DNA of 64,000 nt, taken from Aureibaculum algae. Lineage in GTDB: Bacteria; Bacteroidota; Bacteroidia; Flavobacteriales; Flavobacteriaceae. Of this stretch, positions 25,706 through 36,200 are shown one piece after another. The position numbers and the translations under genes were made by a program. The stretch lies in NCBI RefSeq assembly GCF_006065315.1, contig NZ_CP040749.1, forward strand, positions 3,742,001-3,806,000, given 5' to 3'. How positions within the stretch are numbered: position 1 is the stretch's first letter; every line of letters begins with the position of its first letter. The notes under the pieces were generated by a model that saw nothing but the letters and a program-made list of their open reading frames with translations, was not told where the DNA came from and made no database searches.

Positions 25706-27253
25706 ATGACTCATATAAATTCTTTGAAGTATTATTCAGTAACGATTTTACTCATTCTATTACTTAGCAATTGCAAAAAACCAATTCCCGAAGTAGTTAG
25801 TAGTCAAAACTTCTGCGAAACAATTCATAGAAATGATAGTATTAGTCTTTCTAACGAATTATCAGCTATTGAGGAAGAAATGCAAACTAAAACTGGTGTT
25901 TATGTTTTAGAAGATGGTGGTGGATCTTTGACCACAAGAGCTTGGCTTACACAATATGCTGAAAAAACAATTGATATACAGTATTTTATATTTTCAACTG
26001 ATAATGTAGGACTTATAGCCTGTGATTATTTAATTAGAGCAGCAGACCGTGGTGTAAAAGTTAGAATTTTGGTTGATGATATTATGGTTGATGCGGAGTT
26101 GGAAGATATTTTAATGATGGCAAGCCATGAAAATATTTCTATTAAAGTCTATAATCCTGGTGTTAATTTAGGCAAAAGCATCGTTAGTAAACTTAAAAAA
26201 TTTGCAACTGACTTTAGATCTGCAAACTTAAGAATGCACAATAAAACCTTTATCGTTGATAGTAAAGTAGTAATTACAGGCGGTAGAAATATTGCTGATG
26301 AATATTTTGATTATGACCATGAATATAACTTTAGGGATAGAGATGTATTACTACTTGGTAAAATTACTCCAAAAGTAGAACAGTCATTTGAACAGTTTTG
26401 GAATAATAATTTAAGTGTGCCAATTAAAAATTTAGCAGAGGAGTTACCCGAAAATTATACCGACCCTAATCGGTTTGAAAAATTACATCAATATGCATGT
26501 AATCCCGATAATTTTTGGCCGCAGATAAGAACACAAATTGAAAATTTACCCACTACCTTTAAAAAAATAAAAGAGTCTGGCGGTTTAGTTTGGACTAAAG
26601 AAGTAGCATTTATTTCTGATGCACCTGGTAAAAATGATGGCTCTGAAGGTTTAGGTGGTGGCGGATATACCACTGATGCCTTAATTAAATTAGTAAAAAA
26701 TGCAAAATCGTCTTTAGATATTCAAACGCCCTATTTGATTACTACAGCGTTGAGTCGTAACCTGTTTAAAAATGCCGTAAAACGTGGAGTGAAAATTAGA
26801 ATTTTGACCAATAGTTTAGCTTCTACAGATAATCTAGAAGCCTTTAGCGGTTATCAACGCGATAGAAAAGCGTTGTTAGAAACAGGTGTAGAAATCTATG
26901 AATTCAAACCAGATGCCGAAGAGCGTTTTAAAATAATGACAGGCCATTTACAAGCCAAGTTAGATTTTAAACCCATTTTTGGTTTACATTCAAAATCAAT
27001 GGTAGTTGATGGTGAAACCACAGTGATAGGTACTTTTAATTTAGACCCTAGAAGTGCAAACCTTAACACAGAATGTTTGGCAATTATCAATAATAAAAAA
27101 ATATCTAATAATGTTTTAAAAGGCATGGAAATCGAGTTTAAACCCGAAAATTCATGGCAAACTACCACTGACTATAATCCTGATAGTGAAGTTAAAACAG
27201 CCAAACGTATTAAGGCATGGACTCGAAAAATTGTACCCAAAGAGATTTTGTAA
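25706..27253 (+). CDS. Phospholipase D family lipoprotein, ClsC/cardiolipin synthase-like
   Basis: A 515-residue protein with a lipoprotein signal (LLILLLSNC, C23) and two phospholipase D domains. The HKD motifs are H178/K180/D185 in MHNKTFIVDSK followed by GGRN, and H428/K430/D435 in LHSKSMVVDGE followed by GTFNLDPRS. Both are complete, so the enzyme should be active. The arrangement is close to ClsC-type phosphatidyltransferases, which make cardiolipin-like lipids, but the lipid anchor places it on the periplasmic side. It starts 30 bases after the DUF1572 gene. Confidence 0.88.
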   Translation: MTHINSLKYYSVTILLILLLSNCKKPIPEVVSSQNFCETIHRNDSISLSNELSAIEEEMQTKTGVYVLEDGGGSLTTRAWLTQYAEKTIDIQYFIFSTDNVGLIACDYLIRAADRGVKVRILVDDIMVDAELEDILMMASHENISIKVYNPGVNLGKSIVSKLKKFATDFRSANLRMHNKTFIVDSKVVITGGRNIADEYFDYDHEYNFRDRDVLLLGKITPKVEQSFEQFWNNNLSVPIKNLAEELPENYTDPNRFEKLHQYACNPDNFWPQIRTQIENLPTTFKKIKESGGLVWTKEVAFISDAPGKNDGSEGLGGGGYTTDALIKLVKNAKSSLDIQTPYLITTALSRNLFKNAVKRGVKIRILTNSLASTDNLEAFSGYQRDRKALLETGVEIYEFKPDAEERFKIMTGHLQAKLDFKPIFGLHSKSMVVDGETTVIGTFNLDPRSANLNTECLAIINNKKISNNVLKGMEIEFKPENSWQTTTDYNPDSEVKTAKRIKAWTRKIVPKEIL

Positions 27254-27292
27254 ATAATACAAATATCCTTGTTTTAATTTCCTACGTTTTTT

Positions 27293-28438
27293 TTATTCGC
27301 TACTATTTTCAGTTTTAGAATAGTCTTTATAAATAGCTTCTTTAAATACTTTCCAGTGCTCATCAGTCATACGCCCTGGAGTAAACAAACAAATACCCGC
27401 AGCTCCGTTTATCATAGACTGTTCAATAGCATCCACTAATTCTTCTGGAGAAACACCGTGATCTTCAGGATCTGGATGCTCTGCCTTTTCATTAGGAAAT
27501 GGTGTTATAAATAGTCCACTATAAATTGGTTTGGCATTATTAACTGACGCTACCTCTTCTTTAACCATTTCACCAACCCATTTGGTATCTTCTAAATAAA
27601 AATCATTGTAATTCATTGGAAAAATTGCATCTAAGTCCCATTTTTCCCATTCTTGACGCACCATTTTTTTCGCTAATGAAGGTCCCGGAAAAACAGCTGC
27701 ATTTAATTGCTTTCCTTTTGCATGGACTACCTCAGCAATTTTATTCACCATATTTGTAATTAAATCATATCTGAATTGTTTCCATTCTTGTACCTGTGAC
27801 GGATCTTCCACTTCATTAATATCAATACCTGACTGTTCTTTAAAGTCTGCCTTACATTTATCGCAATAGCAATAATCGAATTTAGGAAACTCTTTATCCA
27901 TTACTAAATCATATTTTTCCCATAAACCTCTTGCTAAAATAACATCAGGAAAACGTATATAATCTAAATGAATTCCATCAACCTCCTCAACATCAGCTAT
28001 CTTACCATATAAATCTGTTAAATAATCAACTACTTTTTCTTTATTTGGGCATAAAAAAGTATAATGCTTTGCATAAACAGGTTTATCAAAGGCAGAATCT
28101 CCTTCCCCATTAACACCAAACAAATCAGCAGTTAATGTATCGTTTGGGTCTTGTCTCATTGTTGGAATCCACGTATGGAATTCTAAACCTGCTTCTTTGG
28201 CTATTTTACCCACCCGTTTATACGTTTCTGGGTTTTGACCTCCATTATACATTAGTCCATCAACACCATGATCTTTAAAACCTTTAAAACTGGTCAACAG
28301 TTCTGCATCTGTAGCTTCACCAGGACCTCCAGTCCATGCATAAACCGGAACTTTACTTTTCGATATTTCTGTATCTGATTTGTCTTTACAGGAAATAAAT
28401 AGAATTGATATTAATAAAATAATTAAGATTTTATTCAT
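27293..28438 (-). CDS. Lipoprotein with glycoside-hydrolase-like TIM barrel (GHL10/UPF0748-like)
   Basis: A 381-residue lipoprotein (lipobox SILFISC, C17). The mature part follows the barrel pattern of the GHL10/YngK-like group: DHGVDGLMYNGGQ, AGLEFHTWIPTM, then EVDGIHLDYIRFPDV, the cysteine cluster CYCDKCKADF, LNAAVFPGP and WDLDAIFPMNYNDFY. Proteins of this type are thought to be glycosidases, but few have been tested. An export signal and no polysaccharide-use partners are seen nearby. It converges on the phospholipase D-type gene. Confidence 0.75.
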   Translation of the reverse strand: MNKILIILLISILFISCKDKSDTEISKSKVPVYAWTGGPGEATDAELLTSFKGFKDHGVDGLMYNGGQNPETYKRVGKIAKEAGLEFHTWIPTMRQDPNDTLTADLFGVNGEGDSAFDKPVYAKHYTFLCPNKEKVVDYLTDLYGKIADVEEVDGIHLDYIRFPDVILARGLWEKYDLVMDKEFPKFDYCYCDKCKADFKEQSGIDINEVEDPSQVQEWKQFRYDLITNMVNKIAEVVHAKGKQLNAAVFPGPSLAKKMVRQEWEKWDLDAIFPMNYNDFYLEDTKWVGEMVKEEVASVNNAKPIYSGLFITPFPNEKAEHPDPEDHGVSPEELVDAIEQSMINGAAGICLFTPGRMTDEHWKVFKEAIYKDYSKTENSSE

Positions 28439-28556
28439 AATACAGGGTTGATTAGATTAAAGTTTAAATATAAAATAAACCAAAATACTATTCGTATGCA
28501 ACTTTTTTCGACCAATAGCATCTATTATTCTATATTAAACAACGAATCGACCTATA

Positions 28557-28992
28557 TTGTTGGTACTTACAATAGCTATTCTTTCTTCTTGTACAAAAAA
28601 AGAGGATGTATTATTACAAAATGAAGAATTAATTGAAAAATGGAAATTGATTGTACAATATTGGGACCCCAAGAGATGGTAGTGGTGATTATCAACCTAT
28701 TGTAGGTGAGAGAATTATTTAATTCTTTAAAAATAAAAAAAACATATCAAATGGGTCTTTTTGCTCTACAAATAGTGATACGAAAAAGAATAACGTTGGG
28801 TCATCTAATGATAAAACTGAGATTATTTTTGTAAAAAACGAATGTAATTCTTCTGAGTATAAAATTAATTATAAGCTTATTGAAAATAAGCTACAATTAT
28901 GGTATCCATGTACTGAAGGTTGTGCTCAAAAGTTTGAAAAAATAGTTAATCAGAACAATAAAATTAGTTATTTAAATTTATTATCTTGTTAA
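28557..28992 (+). pseudogene. Broken lipocalin-like lipoprotein gene
   Basis: The first frame, from TTG at 28557 or 28560, encodes a signal-like LVLTIAILSSC followed by EELIEKWKLIVQYWDP, the start of a Bacteroidota lipocalin-like protein, and stops at 28680. Reading resumes one base over from 28675 as DGSGDYQPIVGERII, meets a TAA at 28720-28722 (one base from GAA), and then runs open through KNECNSSEYKINYKLIENK and LQLWYPCTEGCAQKFEKI to TAA at 28990. A one-base insertion near 28671 plus one nonsense change restores the family pattern, so this is a recent pseudogene. Confidence 0.8.
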
Positions 28993-29006
28993 CATAAATC
29001 TATACT

Positions 29007-29744
29007 ATGCGTTTTTATATTTTACTTATTGGTCTATTATATTTATCAGATATTCCGGCACAAGAATCTAGTTTAGATTCTAAAACCATTACATTTTATG
29101 CAAAAGATTCTGTAATTATTACGGCAGACACCTACTTTTTAAAGGACATACCTCCTACAGTCTTATTATGCCATCAGGCGGGCTTTAGTCGTGGTGAATA
29201 TTTAAATACTGCAAAAGAGCTTAATGCATTAGGTTTTTCTTGTATGGCAATAGATCAGCGTTCCGGTCTAGAGGTAAATGGCATTATTAATCAAACTGCA
29301 ATTGATGCAAATAATAAATTAAGAAATGTTGGTTACGCTGGAGCCAAACAGGATGTTGAGGCCGCCATAGATTATTTGTATAAATTAAACGGAGAACAGC
29401 CTATTATTTTAGTAGGGAGTTCCTACTCTGCTTCATTAGCTTTGTGGATTGGTAGTGAGAATTTAAAAACAAAGGCTATTGCTGTCTTTAGCCCAGGAGA
29501 ATATTTAACAGGAATAAAATTAAAGCAAACTATAAAATCTATAAGTATTCCTGTATTTGCAACTTCTTCTAAGCGAGAAATTAAACCTGTAGAAAAACTA
29601 TTGAGTCAAGTTAAACCAAACTTAATTACACAATTTAAGCCTAAGCTAAAGGGATACCATGGTTCTAAAGCTTTATGGAAAAAGAACGATGGTCATGAAA
29701 ATTACTGGAATGCTTTTAAAGATTTTTTGTTAAAACAAAAGTAA
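29007..29744 (+). CDS. Exported alpha/beta hydrolase, dienelactone hydrolase-like
   Basis: A 245-residue protein with a signal peptide (MRFYILLIGLLYLSDIPAQ) and an alpha/beta hydrolase core. The strand before the oxyanion turn is TVLLCHQAGFSRGEY (51-65), the nucleophile elbow is VGSSYSASLALW with S139, and a histidine follows in KNDGHENYW near the C-terminus. The elbow reads GSSYS rather than GxSxG, common in dienelactone-hydrolase-like enzymes. The substrate is unknown. It follows the pseudogene by 14 bases and ends 1 base before the end of the convergent murF. Confidence 0.8.
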   Translation: MRFYILLIGLLYLSDIPAQESSLDSKTITFYAKDSVIITADTYFLKDIPPTVLLCHQAGFSRGEYLNTAKELNALGFSCMAIDQRSGLEVNGIINQTAIDANNKLRNVGYAGAKQDVEAAIDYLYKLNGEQPIILVGSSYSASLALWIGSENLKTKAIAVFSPGEYLTGIKLKQTIKSISIPVFATSSKREIKPVEKLLSQVKPNLITQFKPKLKGYHGSKALWKKNDGHENYWNAFKDFLLKQK

Positions 29745-29745
29745 G

Positions 29746-31023
29746 TTAAACAATGTCTAACACTCGCTCTAAAGCCATACCTCTTGAGGCTTTAATTAAT
29801 AGTGTTGCATTCGTAATATTGAGTGTTGAAAAATGTTTTTTAAACGATTCATAAGAATTAAAAAGTTGAATTTTATCCTCATTAGCTCTACATTTATAAA
29901 AATTCTCTCCAATTAAATATGCTTTTGATATTGAAAGGTTACTTAACAAATCAACAATAAATTGATGCTCAGCTTCAGCAGTCTTTCCTAGTTCAAACAT
30001 ATCACCCAAAATTGCAATTTTATGAGAATCCGTTAAATTGGATAAATTCTCTAAAGCAACTTCCATACTACTCGGATTAGCATTATAGGCATCTAAAACA
30101 ATTTTATTAGACCCTTTATGAATAATTTGAGAGCGATTATTACTAGGTACGTAATTCTCTATAGCCTTAATACTATCTTCACTTTTCACTTTAAAATAAT
30201 GACCAATAGCTAATGCCGCCGAAATATTATTATAATTATAAGCCCCAATCAATTGGCTTTTTACAATTTCATTATCAAATTGAACATGAACAAACGGATT
30301 AGCTTCGACAAAACTAACAGAAACATTAGTATTTTCTCCACCAAATGTAACTTGGTTTATAGCAACTGATTTTTCTAACTGAATTGGGTCGTTAGCATTT
30401 ACAAAAGCAGTTTTATTATGATTTTTCAAATAAGTGTACAATTCTGATTTACCTTCTATAACACCTTCGATACTACCAAATCCTTCTAAATGAGCTTTTC
30501 CAAAGTTCGTAATATAACCGTAATCAGGTTGGGCAATGTTGCATAAAAGTTCAATTTCTTTTAAATGATTCGCTCCCATTTCAACAATACCAATTTCAGT
30601 TTTTGGTGTCATTGAAAGTAATGTCAAAGGCACACCAATATGATTGTTTAAATTGCCCTCTGTGGCTGTTGTATTGTATTTCTCAGAAAGAACAGCATTA
30701 ATCAATTCTTTAGTTGTGGTTTTACCGTTACTCCCTGTTAAACTAATAATCGGTATCCCTAGTTCATTTCTATGATAGGAAGCTAATGCCTGCATCGTTT
30801 TCAAAACATCATTCACTAAAATAATAGTTGGTTTTGTTTGATATGCAGCTTCATCTACAACCGCAAAAGCTGCTCCTTTTTTTAAAGCATCTTCAGCAAA
30901 TTTATTACCATTAAAATTATCACCTTTTAATCCAAAAAAAACACAACCTTTTTCCACTTTTCTAGTATCTGTAGAAACTTGATAGGACTGTTTATAAATT
31001 TTATAGAGTTCTGAAATATTCAT
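29746..31023 (-). CDS. murF: UDP-N-acetylmuramoyl-tripeptide--D-alanyl-D-alanine ligase
   Basis: A 425-residue Mur ligase that adds D-Ala-D-Ala to UDP-MurNAc-tripeptide, the last cytoplasmic step of peptidoglycan precursor synthesis. It has the N-terminal MurF domain with TDTRKVEKGCVFFGLKG (18-34), the ATP loop LTGSNGKTTTKE (95-106), VEMGANHLKEIELL, the NxNDP region AFVNANDP and the C-terminal DAYNANPSSM loop with LGDMFELG. The length is normal. It is encoded outside the usual division and cell wall cluster, downstream of gldJ but separated from it by a terminator. Confidence 0.95.
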   Translation of the reverse strand: MNISELYKIYKQSYQVSTDTRKVEKGCVFFGLKGDNFNGNKFAEDALKKGAAFAVVDEAAYQTKPTIILVNDVLKTMQALASYHRNELGIPIISLTGSNGKTTTKELINAVLSEKYNTTATEGNLNNHIGVPLTLLSMTPKTEIGIVEMGANHLKEIELLCNIAQPDYGYITNFGKAHLEGFGSIEGVIEGKSELYTYLKNHNKTAFVNANDPIQLEKSVAINQVTFGGENTNVSVSFVEANPFVHVQFDNEIVKSQLIGAYNYNNISAALAIGHYFKVKSEDSIKAIENYVPSNNRSQIIHKGSNKIVLDAYNANPSSMEVALENLSNLTDSHKIAILGDMFELGKTAEAEHQFIVDLLSNLSISKAYLIGENFYKCRANEDKIQLFNSYESFKKHFSTLNITNATLLIKASRGMALERVLDIV

Positions 31024-31121
31024 GTGTCAATGTATATTAATTTTATAGTCAGATGGAATACCTTAATTATCACTTTGACTGTTTACCGAATTTTAACCTT
31101 GGCATTTCAGAGGTTAAAACT

Positions 31122-31155
31122 AAAAAAAAACTCAATACAAAATGTATTGAGTTTT
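31122..31155 (-). terminator. Intrinsic terminator of gldJ
   Basis: On the minus strand AAAACTCAATAC and GTATTGAGTTTT form a 12-bp stem with a 5-base loop, followed by a long U run. It lies 24 bases after the gldJ stop and before murF. Confidence 0.88.
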
Positions 31156-31178
31156 AATTATTTATTCTATAGCAAGAC

Positions 31179-32948
31179 TTATCTTTGTGGTTCCTTACGT
31201 CTTCTTTTATAAGACATTGCTCCTAATTTGTCAGTTGCACATCTAAATCCGATATAATTTGTAGCCATATATTCTGGCAAATATCTACGTTGAGCTGGGT
31301 CTAACCAATAAGCTCTATCTTTCCATGAACCTCCTTTATAAACTCTAGCTTGATCACTAATTAAAGTGTTTCTAGTTTTTGTATCATATTGTTGAATGAT
31401 CAAACCACTTTCTCCAATTTGTTTTGGTGTTTTAGGTGAATTATACATTCTTGGTTGATTTTCCATATCTTCCTCATCTTGATAGTAATTTTTAGTTGAA
31501 GCCATATCTCCATCACCAATAGCAATATTATCAGCTTTTTCATAATTAGGTCTCATAAAAGCATCACGCTTCGTAATTGGTACATATTTAATACTACCTG
31601 GTAAATCTTTAGGTACAATTTTACCATTATCCAACGTATCAAACTCTATGCTGTTATAATCAACAACAACTACCTTACCTTCTTCATCAATTAAAGGTTT
31701 TTTAAATACATTTCCTCTAAAATAGTTAAAGTCATTTGCATCGTTATCTATAATTGGTCTATAAACATCAGCTACCCATTCTGCAACATTACCAGACATA
31801 TCATACAGTCCAAATGCATTAGAATCATAAGATTTCACTCTAATTGTGATGTCAGCACCATCATTACTCCATCCTGCTAAACCACTATAATCACCTTTAC
31901 CTTGTTTAAAGTTGGCTAATTGGTCACCACCTCTTCTTCTTGAATCATCTCTAGTTGTTGAACCATTCCAAGAATATTTTTTTCTTCCTCTAATAGTATT
32001 GTATTCTCTATTTTCAATTTCAGCTTTTGCAGCATACTCCCATTCAGCTTCAGTAGGCAATCTAAAACGTTGTGTTAACATACCATCAGACGTTTTAACG
32101 TGACGACCTGTAAAACCTTGATCAGATTTTTTAGACTTTCTATCTTTTCTTGATAATTTTTCACCATCATCTCCGGAAGCATCATCAGCATTTTTCGCTG
32201 CTTTTCTTTCTTTTTTACTTTGTTTCTTTACTTGGGCATTTGGATCATATAAACCTTTTCCATAAATATCTTCGTTACCATCAAATAACAAATCAGGATT
32301 TGCTAAATACGTACCTGTATCAAATCTATTTTTACCTTCTACAGTTACAGAATCCATATCAAATAAAGACTTAAGTACACCTTTATCCATTAATATTTTT
32401 TCATTAACCCTATCGGTTCTCCATTTACAGTATTCAGTAGCTTGTAACCAAGACACACCTACAACTGGATAATCAGAATATGATGGGTGACGTAAATATG
32501 CTTCAGATAATAACTCATTAAAACCAAGAGCATCTCTCCATACTAATGTATCTGGTAATGCAGATTGATAAATTTTTCTATAACTATCATCTGATGGAGG
32601 ATATACTTTCTCTAAATATTGTAAATAAAACAAATATTCTAAGTTTGTAACCTCAGCTTCATCCATATAGAATGAACGTACTTGTTGTTTTGTTGGTGTC
32701 GTGTTCCAATCGAACATTACATCATCAGTTACACTACCCATGGTAAATGTACCTCCTTCTATTAGTACCATTCCTGGTGGAACTTTTTGACCAGCATAGT
32801 TTGTATTAGCTGTAAAACCACCATAAGTTGGATCGTTAAATTTCCAACCTGTAAGTTCAGAATGTGTTCTGGACTTTTTACCACAACTTATTAAAGTAGC
32901 AGCTACTAATACTGTTAACAAAACTTTGTTTCCGATATACCTTCTCAT
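31179..32948 (-). CDS. gldJ: Gliding motility lipoprotein GldJ
   Basis: A 589-residue lipoprotein (lipobox ATLISC, C22) with a formylglycine-generating-enzyme/sulfatase-modifying type domain: GMVLIEGGTFTMGS (59-72), FYMDEAEVTN, DYPVVGVSWLQA, FRLPTEAEWEYAAKAE and DMSGNVAEWVADVYR. A lysine-rich insert (about 243-280) interrupts the domain. In Flavobacterium johnsoniae GldJ is essential for gliding and stabilises GldK, the outer-membrane ring protein of the type IX secretion system. It is divergent from porU, the arrangement seen in other gliding Bacteroidota, which strengthens the call. FGE-type catalytic cysteines are not expected in GldJ. Confidence 0.95.
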   Translation of the reverse strand: MRRYIGNKVLLTVLVAATLISCGKKSRTHSELTGWKFNDPTYGGFTANTNYAGQKVPPGMVLIEGGTFTMGSVTDDVMFDWNTTPTKQQVRSFYMDEAEVTNLEYLFYLQYLEKVYPPSDDSYRKIYQSALPDTLVWRDALGFNELLSEAYLRHPSYSDYPVVGVSWLQATEYCKWRTDRVNEKILMDKGVLKSLFDMDSVTVEGKNRFDTGTYLANPDLLFDGNEDIYGKGLYDPNAQVKKQSKKERKAAKNADDASGDDGEKLSRKDRKSKKSDQGFTGRHVKTSDGMLTQRFRLPTEAEWEYAAKAEIENREYNTIRGRKKYSWNGSTTRDDSRRRGGDQLANFKQGKGDYSGLAGWSNDGADITIRVKSYDSNAFGLYDMSGNVAEWVADVYRPIIDNDANDFNYFRGNVFKKPLIDEEGKVVVVDYNSIEFDTLDNGKIVPKDLPGSIKYVPITKRDAFMRPNYEKADNIAIGDGDMASTKNYYQDEEDMENQPRMYNSPKTPKQIGESGLIIQQYDTKTRNTLISDQARVYKGGSWKDRAYWLDPAQRRYLPEYMATNYIGFRCATDKLGAMSYKRRRKEPQR

Positions 32949-33211
32949 ATTTAAACTTCTTAATTTATTCTTTTAGAGTTGAATCATTCGGCATTAGGGG
33001 TGTATTTTTTTGACACATTATGCCTGTTAATGCTAGTATAACGATAGTTTTATTTCTTTATTATATGTTGTGTTATAAAAAATGATATTAATTCTATTTA
33101 AATTTGCAAGCATTTAAAACAAACCGTCCAAACAAGCTCTATACTGTTTAGATTTGATATATGCTCAATATAAAATAAGTATGATTATCTTGCGAGACAT
33201 TTAATTTATAT

Positions 33212-36200
33212 ATGAAGTCATTTCATTTGAAAAAGTTGTTTAGATCATTAGTACACCTATTATATATAGTCCCTTTCCTTGTTTCCTCTCAAAACAATGG
33301 TAGAAACGTTGTATCTAATACAAAATCTTATTCAACCGTTAAAAACGCTGTTTTATCTGAAGGTACCTGGTACAAGTTCTCAATTGATACTACTGGTATT
33401 TTTAAAATAGATAAACAGTTTTTACAAAACTTAGGGGTAAAAACAGACGATATAAATCCTAGAAACATCAGAATTTTTGGAAATGGCGGACAATTACTAC
33501 CTCAAAAAAATGCTGATTTCAGATATGATGGATTACAAGAAAATGCAATTTTTGTAAATGGTGAAGAAGATAATAGTTTTGATACTAATGATTATATCCT
33601 CTTTTATGGTATAGGGCCACATGGTTGGAATATTATTCCATCACAACCTTCCCAATCTAAACACATTAATAATATATATAGCGATAATGCTTATTATTTC
33701 TTAACTGTAGATAATGGTTTGGGTAAACGAATTTCTACCGCTCCTGATATTTTAGCAACCGCCACAGAAACAATAACTACATATAATGATTATGATTTTA
33801 TTGAAAACGATAAGACAAATTTATTTGCAAATGGACAACAATGGTTTGGTAAAGAGTTAAGTTTTGAAAATACTACAACGAAAGTATTTCAATTTGAGAA
33901 CTTAGACGTTTCACAATCTATTACCATAAGAGTAAGAGGTGTAGCCATATCTTCAACATCATCTTCATTTGATGTAAAAGTGAATGGTCAAAACTTGATG
34001 AATATTAGTTTACCAGCAATTCCCTCAACATCAGGTAATTTAACACTTGCCATTCCACGTGAAAGTTCACAGAGTACATCTGTGAGCACCTCAACTATAG
34101 CAGTTGAAATTACTTACAATAATAATGGTAACCCTTCGGCTAAAGCCTATTTAGATTATGTAGAACTAATAGGTGTTAAAAAGCTAACTGCAAATGGCAA
34201 ACAATTCTCCTTTAGAAATTTTGACTCTCAGTCAAATTCTACGCTCTTTAATTATCAAATAGAAAACAATACGAATATTGATCAAGTCTGGAATGTTACA
34301 GACGGTATCAATCCAAAAATTATCACCAATCAATCCAATTCAAATCAATTTAGTTTTAAATCGTTTGGAGGTTCATTACAAGAATTTATCGTACTGAACG
34401 AAAATGATTATTACAAACCAAAAATTATTGAGCAGACCAAAATTCCTAATCAAAATTTACAGGCCTTAAAAGATATAGATTATGTAATTATCACTCAAGA
34501 TTTTTTAATGAATGAAGCAGAACGATTAGCTACATACCATAGAGAGAATTCTAACTTAGTGGTTCAAGTAATTAATTTAAACCATATATATAATGAATTT
34601 GGTTCTGGCTCACCTGATTTAACGGCTATTCGCGATTTTATAAGACATTTGTATCTAAATGCATCTAGTGATGAAACCAGAATAAAGTATGTCTGTTTAT
34701 TTGGCGATGCTTCTTATGATTTTAAGGATCGGATTAACGATAACAATAATATTGTACCTTCTTTTCAATCTTTAGAAAGTTTTGATTTAGCACGTTCTTA
34801 TGTTACGGATGATTATTATGGTATGATGGATGATGATGAAGGTGAACTAAGTAATGCTGATAATCAAGATGTTGCTACTGGAAGGTTTCCTATATCGACG
34901 GTAAGTGAAGCCAAATCTACAGTTGATAAAACCTTAAATTATTATAACACAGAATCTTTTGGAGACTGGCGTAATAGAATCACTTTGGTAGCTGATGATC
35001 CTGATGTGGCTAGCGAGTTTATACTTCAAGAAACCGTAGAAAAATTAGCCGATACGCTTAAAAACAGGCGGCCTATTTATAATTTGTCAAAAATTTATGC
35101 TGATGCCTATGTACAGGAAACTTCTGCCGGTGGCGAACGCTATCCTGATGTAAACGAAGCCATCAATAACGCTGTTGAAACAGGTTCTTTAGTCATAAAT
35201 TATTTCGGACATGGTGGGGAAGATGGTTGGGCTAACGAGCGTATTTTAGAAAACTCAGCTATAAATGATTGGAACAACCTCAACAAGTTACCGCTATTTA
35301 TAACTGTTACGTGTGAGTTTTCTAAATTTGACAACCCACTTAGACCTACTGCTGGCGAATTTGTTTTCTTAAATCCTTACGGAGGTGCCACAAGTTTAAT
35401 AACGACAACGCGTGAAATTTTTATTAGTGTTGGGCAACGTTTTAACGACATACTCACCAAAAAACTTTTTGGATTCAACGGAGAAGATTATACTATTGCT
35501 GAAGCTCTGATGGCCATGAAAAATGACCCAACGTCTCCAAATACCACGCAACGTCTATTTGTTTTTTATTTAGGTGATCCTGCTATGAAACTTGCTCGTC
35601 CAAAACCAAGTATTGAGCTTACTAAATTAAACGGACAAAACATTACCTCAGCAACTGATACGCTAAAAGCTTTATCTAAAATCAGTTTAGAAGGAATTGT
35701 AAAAGATGCTCTCGGAAATGATTTAACTGATTTTAATGGTGAGTTGTCAGCAACCATTTATGACAAATCGGTAGACAGAATTACATTAGATAACAATAAT
35801 TTTGGAAATAAACTATCTTTTGATGCTATTGAAAGTAAAATTTTTAGAGGAAGAGCTTCCATAAAAAATGGTGTTTTTAATTTTGATTTTATTGTACCAA
35901 AAGACATTAGAATAGCGTACGGAAAATCAAAAATCAGTTTATACGCCAACAATGACGCTATTGATAAAGGTGGTGTAAATCAAGAAGTTATTATTGGTGG
36001 GATTGATGAAAATGCACCTGAAGATAATGTTGGACCTATCATTCAACTTTTTATGGATGATGAGTCTTTTGCAGATGGAGGTAACACAAGTGAATCTCCA
36101 AATTTAATTGCCATTTTAGAAGATAGCTCAGGTATCAATACTTCAATTACTGCAGTTGACCATGATATTGTTGCCGTTTTAGATGGTGATCAGGCCAATC

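Noticed and set aside
31024..31212. Small plus-strand reading frame between murF and gldJ
   Set aside because: It runs through the gldJ terminator hairpin, has no protein-like features and overlaps the gldJ end.
32949..33211. Consensus promoters in the 263-base gldJ-porU interval
   Set aside because: Only a near match (TATCTTGC) is seen before porU and nothing clear for gldJ, so no promoter is annotated.
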